From a virus, in IMG/VR virus record IMGVR_UViG_3300009160_000050, positions 1-58,369 of that record: DNA of 58,369 nt. One strand, given 5' to 3'. Made by a program: the position numbers and the translations under genes. The notes beneath the pieces were generated by a model. That model was not told the origin of the DNA. It worked only from the letters and a program-made list of their open reading frames with translations, and made no database searches. Positions 20,093-29,127 of this stretch are shown here, piece after piece. Each line of letters starts with the position of its first letter. Position 1 is the stretch's first letter.

Positions 20093-22237
20093 ATGACAAA
20101 AACTACAGTAAAGATATTAATCGACCCACAAAAGAATTCATTAACTTTTAGTCAAAATTTTAGGATTTTCTCAACTCTTGAGCCAATTACTGGAATTATT
20201 GAATTTACTGACTTCGTTGAAGATCTCATCCTAACCTCACCAGCGGCAATTGATTTAACTAATCTAAAGCGATATATTAGATACTCTAGAAATAGACTAG
20301 ACTGGTCTCTATGGTATGAAGTTGCACCAGGTAATATTGGTGATGCTGGTTCCATGTTCTTGGATAAAAATGACCACTTTTATTTTGAAGTAAAGTATGT
20401 ATATGATGACGGCACAGCAAATGAATTAGCTTCCCCAATTCAAATTAATGAAATTAAGCTAAGATTTGCAAACGGAGTTAGCTTGCCGACTACGTATGCA
20501 CCATCGACTGCGTGTTCAGACGAAAAATGTAATTCGATTATTAGTAATCGTGACCCAAGTTTTAGACCATATGAAGTAGGCAGTGCAGTTGGAATGTTCC
20601 AAGAACTTTCGTACTATACAAACCAGCTATATGGACACCAGGTTGTCTACTTTAGAACTTTACCTGAACTGGACAGTGCAGATTATGTATTTAAGGAGTG
20701 GACACTATATAAAAACGTAGATCGTAAGTGTATTAAAGTTTTAGTACCAAAGAACGCGTTTCCAAGTAATGCTCCAAAATATACTGAGTTTGGAATGGAC
20801 TTTCAGTTACCTTTTGAAATCCACCTTGACCACCGATATTTTCAATCTATTTTTGGTGCCAACTCTGAACCTAGAAAGAGGGACTTCTTGTATTTTCCTC
20901 TAATCAATCGTATGTTTGAGATTCAGGGTTCATACTTACACCGAGGATTTATGATGACTCCTACTTTCTGGAAGATTCAACTTAAGAAATTCAATCCAAA
21001 TATTGATATGTTGCTGAAGGACGAGACTCGTCACTTCCTAGACAACGTAATCACCAACGCTGAACAGTTATTTGGAGATGAGGTAAAGAAAGACATACAG
21101 GATGGAACTATGCCAGAACAATACAAAACTATTTCAACTACATTTGATTCTTCAAGAAGAGCAATCCATCCAGATGTTTCAATTAAACCGCTAAAATATA
21201 CATTTAATTTTGCAAGCTTAATTGAAAATTATTATGACTTTACCCAAATTCCTTTATCGGATCTAAGTTACGAATTGACCTCAACTCATCCACCAGTGGC
21301 AGAGAGCATGAATATTGAAAATCTGCGATCTCTTGATCCGCTGAGTGCACAGTTAAATGATGTAGTATTAGCATATCAAGGCAGTCAACTATTTACTGCA
21401 TGGAAAAATGGAGCGTTACTAACAAATGACAAAAACGTAAAAGGAACTTCTACTCTTTTCTGTAGAGTCAGAGGACCGTTTGATACTATCCCAAATAACG
21501 AAGGTCAATCAGTATCAGGAAGATATGTTAGAGTGGAAGGTTATCGTAATCTTTCATTTAAAGATCAACGCGATTTATTAATCGATACTATTGGTGTCAA
21601 CAAATATATTAAATTTAAAGTGAGACAGACCGGTGTAGTTTATTCAGCTCAACCTAAGTTTAATAAAACAGATTCTCAAAATCTTTCTTATACTAGCTTA
21701 TTTAATGTTCCTTCTACATCAGACGTAGTTAAATTTCTAGATGGATTTGATAACGAGACTGGTACTGGCGTTAAGATTGAAGGATTATTTACCCGATATT
21801 TTGCAACTCACCCAGAAGGAGACCTTGACTTGACAGTTACGATTAATTCTCAAGTAAAGAACTATACAATTGTAAACTTTAAGAGCGATGCATGGCATGC
21901 AATAGTAGTTTCTATTTCAAACGAGTTTAAACAGTGTGGAGTTTACGTATATTCAATTCAAGAGGATCCATCAGATATTATTAATCACAATGATTTTAAA
22001 ACTGTTTTCTCTAGTATCTCGTCTTTAGTTCAAACTGAATTTAATTTAGAGTCATACTATACGTTACCGGTTTCAAACTTGTTAATAACTAATTTACGTC
22101 TTTTCAATACAATGATTAAGGAAGAACAACATGACTTTATTCTAAGTCAACAGTTTATTAAGGACGAGTCAATGTTGCTATTGATTGATAACTGTAAACC
22201 TCAATTAAATCTTCCATACATCGCAAAAAATAGATAA
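20093..22237 (+). CDS. Tail/baseplate structural protein, 714 aa
   Basis: The N-terminal 140 residues are beta-rich with a WSLWYEVAPGNIGD loop. A Cys-containing loop (STACSDEKCNSII) lies near residue 142. Around residues 250-300 the phrase RKRDFLYFPLINRMFEIQGSYLHRG suggests a conserved structural core. The C-terminal 260 residues, with alternating strands and NYTIVNFKSDAWHAIVVSIS, resemble a concanavalin/laminin-G-like sandwich. It is the first gene of an operon followed by a gp15-like tail protein 5 bases later, so a tail or baseplate role is likely. I cannot assign a T4 equivalent with confidence. Confidence 0.65.
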   Translation: MTKTTVKILIDPQKNSLTFSQNFRIFSTLEPITGIIEFTDFVEDLILTSPAAIDLTNLKRYIRYSRNRLDWSLWYEVAPGNIGDAGSMFLDKNDHFYFEVKYVYDDGTANELASPIQINEIKLRFANGVSLPTTYAPSTACSDEKCNSIISNRDPSFRPYEVGSAVGMFQELSYYTNQLYGHQVVYFRTLPELDSADYVFKEWTLYKNVDRKCIKVLVPKNAFPSNAPKYTEFGMDFQLPFEIHLDHRYFQSIFGANSEPRKRDFLYFPLINRMFEIQGSYLHRGFMMTPTFWKIQLKKFNPNIDMLLKDETRHFLDNVITNAEQLFGDEVKKDIQDGTMPEQYKTISTTFDSSRRAIHPDVSIKPLKYTFNFASLIENYYDFTQIPLSDLSYELTSTHPPVAESMNIENLRSLDPLSAQLNDVVLAYQGSQLFTAWKNGALLTNDKNVKGTSTLFCRVRGPFDTIPNNEGQSVSGRYVRVEGYRNLSFKDQRDLLIDTIGVNKYIKFKVRQTGVVYSAQPKFNKTDSQNLSYTSLFNVPSTSDVVKFLDGFDNETGTGVKIEGLFTRYFATHPEGDLDLTVTINSQVKNYTIVNFKSDAWHAIVVSISNEFKQCGVYVYSIQEDPSDIINHNDFKTVFSSISSLVQTEFNLESYYTLPVSNLLITNLRLFNTMIKEEQHDFILSQQFIKDESMLLLIDNCKPQLNLPYIAKNR

Positions 22238-22242
22238 AGTTA

Positions 22243-23028
22243 ATGAAAAATACAAATCAAGAAAATATAAGAAACGAAAATGTGCAAGACATTTTCATGA
22301 GAAATGCAACTCTTACTGTATTGGATTTACTTAATCGTAATGTGATTATCGATCTTAAACGAGGCGACGCTGTGGAAAAACATGAAGTGCCTTTCTTCTA
22401 TAATTTTGGTGGAGATGAAGGATTCATGAAAGATTTCTTTTTAGAACTTCCAACTGACTGTAAATATCCAAACCATGCAGAAGGAAACTATGAAATTATG
22501 CCAAGAGGAGTAGTAACATTAAGCTCATTTGCGATTCGTGCAAACGATATTACTAATAAATTCGTAAGAGGAACTTTTAATCAGGAGGTAAGAGACATTA
22601 ATGATCAAAAACAGCTTAAGGCATATTCGGCTCGACTTTTTACCTTACCTATTACTTTGAAATATGCTTTAAAGATAGAGAGCGATAACATCAATAAGAC
22701 TTTTAAAATTATTGAGAAAATATTTGATTTTTACTATAAGAATCAGGTAAAGTACTTTCAGTTTAGAGGAGTTAGAATTCCAGCGCAAATTACTTTTCCA
22801 GAAAGTGCAGATTTTCAAAAGCTTTACAACTTTACATATACTGACAATAACATTGTCTCAATTACCTTGAATTTAGATATGGAGACGTATTTCCCTAGTT
22901 TTGACGATCACTCTACTTTCTATAAAGGAAATACAATTCACCAAATTAACCTTAGAGAAACACAAACTGGTTCAAATGCAGCTCTTGATGATTCATGGAT
23001 CGATAAGGACTATCCACCAGCTGAATAA
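22243..23028 (+). CDS. gp15-like tail sheath stabiliser/completion protein, 261 aa
   Basis: The length is close to T4 gp15 (272 aa). The general pattern fits that family: an early basic strand leading to VPFFYNFGGDEGFMKDFF (residues 50-67), then MPRGVVTLSSFAIRANDITNKFVRG, then a helix FKIIEKIFDFYYKN, and a closing strand LNLDMETYFPSFDD. In T4, gp15 caps the tail and joins it to the neck. The gene lies 5 bases after the preceding structural gene. The match is by remembered pattern, not alignment. An alternative is another tail-terminator-fold protein. Confidence 0.55.
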   Translation: MKNTNQENIRNENVQDIFMRNATLTVLDLLNRNVIIDLKRGDAVEKHEVPFFYNFGGDEGFMKDFFLELPTDCKYPNHAEGNYEIMPRGVVTLSSFAIRANDITNKFVRGTFNQEVRDINDQKQLKAYSARLFTLPITLKYALKIESDNINKTFKIIEKIFDFYYKNQVKYFQFRGVRIPAQITFPESADFQKLYNFTYTDNNIVSITLNLDMETYFPSFDDHSTFYKGNTIHQINLRETQTGSNAALDDSWIDKDYPPAE

Positions 23029-23038
23029 ATAATACAAT

Positions 23039-23608
23039 ATGGAAACAAGATTAAAAAGTTTTACCCAATTTATAGGCAAACACCTAGAAATTTCAGAAGA
23101 ATTAAACTATCATGTCACTCGTGATCTATCAATTGCTGAGTCAGTTTTTAGACCGGGCAGCTTTGCCCACATGAAACTATTAACTGAGACCAGGGATCTT
23201 TATGAAGCTGGTAAAATAAAACTTGACGAATTAGATAATATTCTTTTTGAACAGACCGATCTTGGAAAAGTTGCTCTATATGAGGGCAAAGTAGTTCCAT
23301 TGGATCTAGTACTTGAAGCTGAATACCATGGTAAAAAAGTGGAAATCGGTAAGCCTCAGCGTGGTGGTGCTAAAAAGTATCACGTATATGTGTTAAATCC
23401 CAAGACTGGTAAAGTAAAATTAATCTCCTTTGGTGATGTACATGGAGGTCTTACTGCAAAGGTAAGTAATCCTAAAGCTAGAAAATCATTTGCTGCAAGA
23501 CACAATTGTGCTGAAAAAACAGATCGTACTACTGCTGGATATTGGGCCTGCCGAATTAATCGATATGCTCACCTTTGGGGAGGAAAAACTTATCCTGGAT
23601 ACTGGTAA
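23039..23608 (+). CDS. Conserved phage protein with capsid-targeting-like N-terminus, 189 aa
   Basis: The N-terminus carries LKSFTQFIGKHLEISEE, similar in its FxxF core to the capsid-targeting peptides of neighbouring genes, but the LxE spacing is less regular. The C-terminal 75 residues (KYHVYVLNPKTGKVKLISFGD ... FAARHNCAEKTDRTTAGYWACR) form a basic Cys-containing domain that I recall as widespread and uncharacterised in tailed phages. Its stop overlaps the ATG of the next gene (TAATG), implying translational coupling. I infer a packaged or virion-associated protein; its function is unknown. Confidence 0.6.
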   Translation: METRLKSFTQFIGKHLEISEELNYHVTRDLSIAESVFRPGSFAHMKLLTETRDLYEAGKIKLDELDNILFEQTDLGKVALYEGKVVPLDLVLEAEYHGKKVEIGKPQRGGAKKYHVYVLNPKTGKVKLISFGDVHGGLTAKVSNPKARKSFAARHNCAEKTDRTTAGYWACRINRYAHLWGGKTYPGYW

Positions 23609-23862
23609 TGATATACAATGACGAAAATTGGGAAGCTGGAGTAATCCGAACTTTTACTGAAGATGTTGAGCCTGAGAAGTTAATATGGCATCGTGATGGA
23701 GAAGACCGGATAATTGAGGCAACTGAACAAAGCGATTGGAAAATACAACTCGATAATCAAGTACCAATTGGATTAAACCGAAAGGTTTTAATTAAAAAGG
23801 ACGAGTGGCATCGCTTAATCAAAGGAACTGGAGAATTAAGGTTGAAAATAATTAAAAAGTAA
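23608..23862 (+). CDS. Small conserved phage protein, 84 aa
   Basis: The ATG at 23608 overlaps the previous stop (TAATG). A longer frame from 23575 exists but lies inside the upstream gene and is not needed. The sequence EKLIWHRDGEDRIIEATEQS followed by VLIKKDEWHRLIKGTGELRLKI resembles a small cupin-like beta fold with paired His residues, which I recall from other T4-like phages as an uncharacterised family. It overlaps the next gene by one base. Function is unknown. Confidence 0.6.
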   Translation: MIYNDENWEAGVIRTFTEDVEPEKLIWHRDGEDRIIEATEQSDWKIQLDNQVPIGLNRKVLIKKDEWHRLIKGTGELRLKIIKK

Positions 23863-24485
23863 TGAACGAAGAAATAGTACACAGCGGAAATAAGTGGAAA
23901 GTATTTCCTAGAAAACCTAAACCAGGCGATAAAAAAAGAAAAGCCCTAGGTACTCATACAACAAAGGAAGAGGCAGTAAAACAATTGCGTGCAATCGAAA
24001 TTTCAAAGCATGAAAGTCAAGTTCTTACCTATTCTCAATTCTTAAATGAAAAAAGAAAAAGTCTAAATCCTGCTCAATATAAAGCACCAGAAGGTAGTGC
24101 TAGAGATAAAAAACTAGACGCTGCAAAATCGTTATTGAAAAAGGGTAAAAAGGAAGAAGCATATGCTCTTCGCGATAAGATGGAAGCTCAAGTAAGAAAA
24201 GATCCAGATTGGCATAATACTCCACGTGAAGATTCAAAAGTAAACGAAGCAAAGAAAAATACTGGTAAAAATTTAAGCAAAGAAACTCTTGCTAAAATTA
24301 GAAAAGTTGCTCTTAAGAAAGGCTATTCTTTTGCAAGTCTTAAGCAAGAATATATTAAAGGATTAGGTGCATATTATTCTTCGGGTTCTAGACCTGGAAT
24401 GACTGCTCATCAATGGGCAATGGCCAGAGTAAATGCAGCAAGTCCTAGTAAATCATGGGCAAACGTAAAAAAAGCAGATAAATAA
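23862..24485 (+). CDS. Two-domain phage protein with internal capsid-targeting/protease site, 207 aa
   Basis: Residues 8-50 form a small basic domain (NKWKVFPRKPKPG ... GTHTTKEEAVKQLRAIE) that I recall as common in T4-like phages. Residues 57-66, YSQFLNEKRK, repeat the capsid-targeting pattern (YxxFLxE) in the middle of the protein. The C-terminal domain (LAKIRKVALKKGYS ... GSRPGMTAHQWAMARVNA ... WANVKKADK) matches another uncharacterised phage family. If prohead protease cuts after LNE (residue 63), the chain would split into its two domains. The start and stop each overlap neighbours by 1 base. Confidence 0.65.
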   Translation: MNEEIVHSGNKWKVFPRKPKPGDKKRKALGTHTTKEEAVKQLRAIEISKHESQVLTYSQFLNEKRKSLNPAQYKAPEGSARDKKLDAAKSLLKKGKKEEAYALRDKMEAQVRKDPDWHNTPREDSKVNEAKKNTGKNLSKETLAKIRKVALKKGYSFASLKQEYIKGLGAYYSSGSRPGMTAHQWAMARVNAASPSKSWANVKKADK

Positions 24486-25045
24486 TGTTATTAAATTCAA
24501 GACAAAACGGATTTGTATTCTCTTTTCCGCCAGATTTCTTTAGCGATGCGGTGAAAGAAAAATACAAGAAATATTATCAAAGCTTAATTTTGCCATACGA
24601 CAGTATTAATGACTTTATGTCATCTACTATTCAATCTGTTGATTTTCCAGGCTGGAACATGGATCCTGCAGTTCAAACTAGACTATTTGGTAAGAAACAG
24701 GATTTTAAAAATGCAATTCAGATTCCAGACTTATTTAGTAGAGAATTTACGATCACCTTTAAGTTAACTGATGCCTACCTAAATTATTTCATCTTTCTTG
24801 AGAACAGCTTAAATTTCTTGGATTTTGAAAAAAATAAAACGTTACCTACCTTTCCACCAATGCGACTTTCCTTATTAGATAACCAAGGATATTTAGTTGC
24901 ATCAATCATATTCAATCGACCTATCTTAAAGGGTCAAGATGGATTTAAACTTTCCTATAGTGCAGGGACTCCTGACTTCAAAACGTTTAATGCAAAGTTT
25001 TCATACTTTGATTTCGATATTGAATTAGACTTTAATCGAGTTTAA
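24485..25045 (+). CDS. Tail-tube-fold or baseplate protein, 186 aa
   Basis: The size and beta pattern (TIQSVDFPGWNMDPAVQT, then a KNAIQIPDLFSREFTITFKL hairpin, then FKTFNAKFSYFDFDIELDF at the C-terminus) are reminiscent of tail tube and tube-initiator proteins such as T4 gp19, gp48 and gp54. It closes a coupled gene string that includes the gp15-like protein, and its stop abuts the stop of the convergent fibre gene with no gap. The call is by fold impression only. A different small baseplate component is possible. Confidence 0.4.
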   Translation: MLLNSRQNGFVFSFPPDFFSDAVKEKYKKYYQSLILPYDSINDFMSSTIQSVDFPGWNMDPAVQTRLFGKKQDFKNAIQIPDLFSREFTITFKLTDAYLNYFIFLENSLNFLDFEKNKTLPTFPPMRLSLLDNQGYLVASIIFNRPILKGQDGFKLSYSAGTPDFKTFNAKFSYFDFDIELDFNRV

Positions 25046-27553
25046 TTAGATTGAGAGTTGAACGCCAGCGATATGGGCAATCCATTTAATTGTCGAACCG
25101 ACAACTCCAGTTACAGCAATCTTTAAAGCATCATTTGGGTCATCTGCAGTAATTGCAATTGCAGTACCAGCTGCAATATCTGTACCTAGTGTAATTTCTG
25201 CGCCTACTGGTAATGTTGTGGTACCGCCAATATTTGAAATAGTAATTTGACGTAAATATCTTGCGATCACTGTGCCTGTTGAGTTAACACCTAAAATATT
25301 AATTGTTCCTGAAAATATTTGACCTGCAAGTAAGGTAAACCCTTCACTAACTCCGTCCAAATATAAAGTTTTAGTTTGTGCGCCATCTGTCGAGTTTCTA
25401 GCAATTACTTGTACATGTTGAGCATCTCCCTGTGCAGAAAATTGTCCAGCTGCATATGTACGTTCGCCATATCGTGAAGCAATTGCAAGATTTCCACCCG
25501 CAGTTGAATAACATCCACTTGCAGCATTACACCTTCCTCCAAGAATAGCTGATCCGCATTGAGTTACGCAATTACAATTTCCTCCAGCTATTACTGATAC
25601 AGTACCACTTGCAGTATGACATCCTCCGCCTCCAATAAATGAGCCAACTCCGCTTGCAACATTACATCTTCCGCCAAATACACTTGAATTACAACCAGAT
25701 GCAACATTACACCTTCCTCCGCCTATGTTTGCATAACAACCTGATGCTATGTTACATAGTCCTCCAGCTACTATAGAACTGTCTCCACTTGCAGTATTAT
25801 TATATCCGCCACTAACTGCTGAATAACAATTGGATGCAACATTATTACGACCTCCACTTATTGTGGAATAACACCCTGATGCCGTGTTGATATATCCTCC
25901 ACTAATTGTGGAAGAATAACAAGATGCAGTGTTGCTAAATCCTCCGCCGACTGTAGAACAATTATTTGATGCAGTATTGCAATATCCACCGCTAATTGTG
26001 GAAGAATAACAAGATGCAGCATTACAATATCCGCCACTTACTGTGGAACAATAACCTGATGCAGTATTATCCCTACCTCCACTGACTGTGGAATTATTAC
26101 ATGATGCCGTGTTGTTTAACCCGCCACTTACTGTGGAATAATAGTTAGATGCAGTATTATTAACACCTCCGCCTACAATTGATGCAGGTCCACTAGCAGT
26201 ATTGCCGCTTCCTCCAGCAACTGATGCACTATCACCGGCTGCGACATTAAATCCTCCTCCACCAATTGTAGAGTAAAGACCAGAGGAAAAATTTTCATCT
26301 CCACCAGATATTGTTGAATTTATATTACATGCAGTATTATAGCTTCCTCCACCAATTGTAGAGTAAAGACCAGAGGCAAGATTAGCATACCCTCCGCTAA
26401 CTGTCGAGTTTGCAGAAGATGCAGTATTACCAGTTCCGCCTCCAACCGTTGAGTTTGCATCAGATGCAGCATTTGATGTTCCGCCAGCAACAACTGAGCC
26501 GCTACCAGAAGAAGTATTTGATCCTCCGCCTCCAATAAATGAGCCGTACCCAGAAGAAGTGTTATATCCCCCGCCACCAACCGTTGCAAACTGTCCTGCG
26601 TCATTAAAGTTTCCGCCACCAACCGTTGCAAAATAATCAGATGCCGTGTTTCCACCTCCACCGGCAATAGTTGCAGAATAGCAAGATGCAGTATTACAGA
26701 ATCCTCCGCTTACGGTTGAATAATTGGCAGAGGCAGTATTTCCATTACCGCAACGAACCGATGAACCAGTGCCGCTGTCTAATACAATAATTCCATATCC
26801 TCCGCTTCCTGTGGCATTTGCAGTAAGAGTTCCAAGACCATCATTATATGTCCATGTAACAGTTGCCGAATCCTGAATTAATAGAGAAACTCGATCGTCT
26901 ACTCGTTCGTTTGTAAAATAAAGATTTGTGCCTTCGGCTAAGTTGCTAGTTGTAAATGGCGCAAGTGACACAGTTGGTGTCAAGGTATTTAGACCATCAC
27001 TATAATTCCAAGTAATACTATTTGCTCCACTACCAGCTAGGCCAGGTTGAAGCAAAAGAGCAACTCGGTCGTCTACTCGTTCATTGGTAAAATATAAATT
27101 AGTTCCTTCTGCTAAATTTGTTGTGGTAAATGGAGCAAGAGTAACGCTTAAGGTAAGAGTATTGGCTGGGTCATTGTAACTTTTAAGTATTCCCGTGCCA
27201 TTAATCAGCATTGTGTTAATACGATCATCTACTCGTTCATTTGTAAAATATAAATTAGATCCTTCTGCTAAATCTGTTGTGCTAAATGGAGCAAGAGTAA
27301 CGTTACCTTGTAAACTATCTGGAATTGGAAAATATGTCCAGTTGATTCCAGTTCCATTAATAATCGTACTTGCAACTAGTGCACCAGTTGAGGTGACTGA
27401 TTGAAAAGTAACATTACCTGCGCCATCAGTAACAAGTACTTGGCCAGAGGTTCCATCTGATATAGGTAAAGAATATTCACCAGCAATAGTAAATTTATTT
27501 GCGGTTAATTCTCCAAATACCTCGTGGTCTGAATATTTTTTGGTTAGTCCCAT
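25046..27553 (-). CDS. Cys-rich YadA-head-like tail fibre/adhesin, 835 aa
   Basis: Residues about 87-222 hold three copies of a roughly 55-residue module containing LAPFTTTNLAEGTNLYFTNE. Residues about 272-690 are some 28 tandem repeats of 15 residues with consensus NTASxxxSTVSGGxx, the pattern of the left-handed beta-roll of YadA/Hep_Hag heads, which forms trimers. Cys is abundant in these repeats, which is unusual. The C-terminal 130 residues are a non-repetitive domain that probably forms the tip. The gene is transcribed against the upstream tail operon and ends one base from it. Its probable role is receptor binding. The start MGLTKKYSDHEVFGELTANK follows an A/T-rich gap after the companion fibre. 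Confidence 0.75.
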   Translation of the reverse strand: MGLTKKYSDHEVFGELTANKFTIAGEYSLPISDGTSGQVLVTDGAGNVTFQSVTSTGALVASTIINGTGINWTYFPIPDSLQGNVTLAPFSTTDLAEGSNLYFTNERVDDRINTMLINGTGILKSYNDPANTLTLSVTLAPFTTTNLAEGTNLYFTNERVDDRVALLLQPGLAGSGANSITWNYSDGLNTLTPTVSLAPFTTSNLAEGTNLYFTNERVDDRVSLLIQDSATVTWTYNDGLGTLTANATGSGGYGIIVLDSGTGSSVRCGNGNTASANYSTVSGGFCNTASCYSATIAGGGGNTASDYFATVGGGNFNDAGQFATVGGGGYNTSSGYGSFIGGGGSNTSSGSGSVVAGGTSNAASDANSTVGGGTGNTASSANSTVSGGYANLASGLYSTIGGGSYNTACNINSTISGGDENFSSGLYSTIGGGGFNVAAGDSASVAGGSGNTASGPASIVGGGVNNTASNYYSTVSGGLNNTASCNNSTVSGGRDNTASGYCSTVSGGYCNAASCYSSTISGGYCNTASNNCSTVGGGFSNTASCYSSTISGGYINTASGCYSTISGGRNNVASNCYSAVSGGYNNTASGDSSIVAGGLCNIASGCYANIGGGRCNVASGCNSSVFGGRCNVASGVGSFIGGGGCHTASGTVSVIAGGNCNCVTQCGSAILGGRCNAASGCYSTAGGNLAIASRYGERTYAAGQFSAQGDAQHVQVIARNSTDGAQTKTLYLDGVSEGFTLLAGQIFSGTINILGVNSTGTVIARYLRQITISNIGGTTTLPVGAEITLGTDIAAGTAIAITADDPNDALKIAVTGVVGSTIKWIAHIAGVQLSI
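25480..26740 (-). repeat. Tandem 45-bp coding repeats (YadA-type roll)
   Basis: About 28 diverged 45-base units encode the 15-residue Gly-Gly repeats. Some stretches are identical between units, for example around 26259-26285 and 26349-26375, which suggests recent duplication or gene conversion. Such arrays can expand or contract by recombination. Confidence 0.85.
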
Positions 27554-27561
27554 TTATCTGT

Positions 27562-29043
27562 TTATATTTTTGCCTGGAATACAATACTTCCACCAGTAAC
27601 GCTTGCCGTAGTCATTAGAGTAATATTATTAGTATCTACATGTACAATATCTACGTCAATTAATGTATCTCCGTCACGAACAGTATAAGTAAAGTCTTTT
27701 GTTCCTAATCCATGATTAATATTTATTGGAATCATTGCAGTCGTGGTAAACGATCTGATTACTACTTGCATGCTAATGCCAGTTGCAAGATTAACAACTG
27801 TTAATATACCTACACCGAGGTTATTAAATTGACCGCCTGGAAGAACAGTCAAGTTGCCGTTAGCAATCGTAACTTCTCCATAATTATTAACCGTGCCAGC
27901 AACTGTTAAGTTTCCATAAATAAAATATTGATAATCCTGAAGCACAGTTAACGTTTCTGCAGCATAAATATATTTCTTATGCCCAGCATCTCCAGTGCCT
28001 CCGCTGCAACCTGCAGCAAGGATAACAATTTTAATTCCAATAATACTTTGAGTTAGCGTAATATCTACGGTAGTTGGTGTATAGTTATCAACATATGCTT
28101 CAATTAATTCGTTAGTGTCTGTTCTAATTAACTGAACAATAATGCTACTTGTACCCAAATTATGTGTAATTGTCTGAGTAACATTTGCGGTAAAACTTTG
28201 GATAAGTACATAAGAACATGCACCTCCGCCGCCTCCGCCTCCACCATTAGATGGTTGCCATGAAGCGTTACCGAAGGCATCTGATGTTAATACATAGCCT
28301 GGAGTTTGATTTCCATCAACGTATTGTAATTGTCGAGTATTTGTAGTATCGCCAATAATTACTTTACCAGGGAGTTTAAACTTACCGTCGTTTCCTAACT
28401 TTTCCCAAATAAAATCGGTAGTAAGATCGAAAATATCGCAGTTTTCATCAGTATAGTAAAGAGATTGAGTGGTTGGCGTGTATTGAGTCTCATAACCTGG
28501 AGGACCTATCCATAGGACTCCAGTGTTTGGTGCTGGACATGCTGGAATCGGTGGACTACCTGCAAGTTCTTTTAAGAGTAAGGTTCCGTTGCCGCCTTTA
28601 TCAGTAAGACTTACCCAGCCTTGACCTTGCAAATAACCGATAAAGTCTTCTCCAAATTCTGGACGCTGATTTTGGATACCGGTGTAAATTATTTCACCAG
28701 GAACACCAATATCTGGCCAGTCGTTAAAATCAGTTAACCGAAGTCGCTTTGTTTCAGCAACCTTAACTAATAGTGTCTGTCCTTCTGCATTACCTAATGA
28801 GTTAATGGTGAAGGTAGGAATTCCATCTAGAGTTAAGCTTAGTGTGTCAGTAATATTGACAAAATCAAAAGTACCTCGGTATACCTGAAAACTATTTAGC
28901 GTTTCATCATACTGAATATTGCTCAAAAATTCCAAATTTGCATCAGAAAGGCTTCTGAAGTTTAAATTTGTAATATCTATAATTGAGGTTAAACTTGAAT
29001 TACTTAGTTTTCGTATGGCCTTTAAATTTTTGTAAACAGGCAT
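27562..29043 (-). CDS. Tail fibre protein with duplicated beta domain, 493 aa
   Basis: The N-terminus (YKNLKAIRKLSNSSLTSIID) resembles that of the protein at 17886-18221 and probably anchors the fibre. Residues about 205-250 (KLPGKVIIGDTTNTRQLQYV, then PGYVLTSDAFGNASWQ) are a typical phage fibre shaft-to-tip transition. An eight-Gly linker follows near residue 269. Two related modules then occur: VLIQSFTANVTQTITHNLGT and, at the C-terminus, VVIRSFTTTAMIPININHGLGT. The gene lies 8 bases upstream of the Cys-rich fibre in the same direction, so the two are probably co-expressed parts of one adhesion apparatus. Confidence 0.7.
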   Translation of the reverse strand: MPVYKNLKAIRKLSNSSLTSIIDITNLNFRSLSDANLEFLSNIQYDETLNSFQVYRGTFDFVNITDTLSLTLDGIPTFTINSLGNAEGQTLLVKVAETKRLRLTDFNDWPDIGVPGEIIYTGIQNQRPEFGEDFIGYLQGQGWVSLTDKGGNGTLLLKELAGSPPIPACPAPNTGVLWIGPPGYETQYTPTTQSLYYTDENCDIFDLTTDFIWEKLGNDGKFKLPGKVIIGDTTNTRQLQYVDGNQTPGYVLTSDAFGNASWQPSNGGGGGGGGACSYVLIQSFTANVTQTITHNLGTSSIIVQLIRTDTNELIEAYVDNYTPTTVDITLTQSIIGIKIVILAAGCSGGTGDAGHKKYIYAAETLTVLQDYQYFIYGNLTVAGTVNNYGEVTIANGNLTVLPGGQFNNLGVGILTVVNLATGISMQVVIRSFTTTAMIPININHGLGTKDFTYTVRDGDTLIDVDIVHVDTNNITLMTTASVTGGSIVFQAKI

Positions 29044-29057
29044 CCCAATGTCAGTTA

Positions 29058-29077
29058 TTTTTTTATTATTTATTATT
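29058..29077 (-). promoter_or_regulatory. Late-promoter-like box for the fibre pair
   Basis: On the minus strand this reads AATAATAAATAATAAAAAAA, containing the recurrent TAAATAATAAAA box, 15-35 bases before the ATG at 29043. Confidence 0.5.
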
Positions 29078-29127
29078 GAATTCCTTCTTTATTTAAACTG
29101 AAGGGAATCACCGTCTAAATAGTTAGA

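Noticed and set aside
25480-26740. CRISPR-like array
   Set aside because: The repeats are 45 bases with no spacers, keep the reading frame and encode a beta-roll protein.
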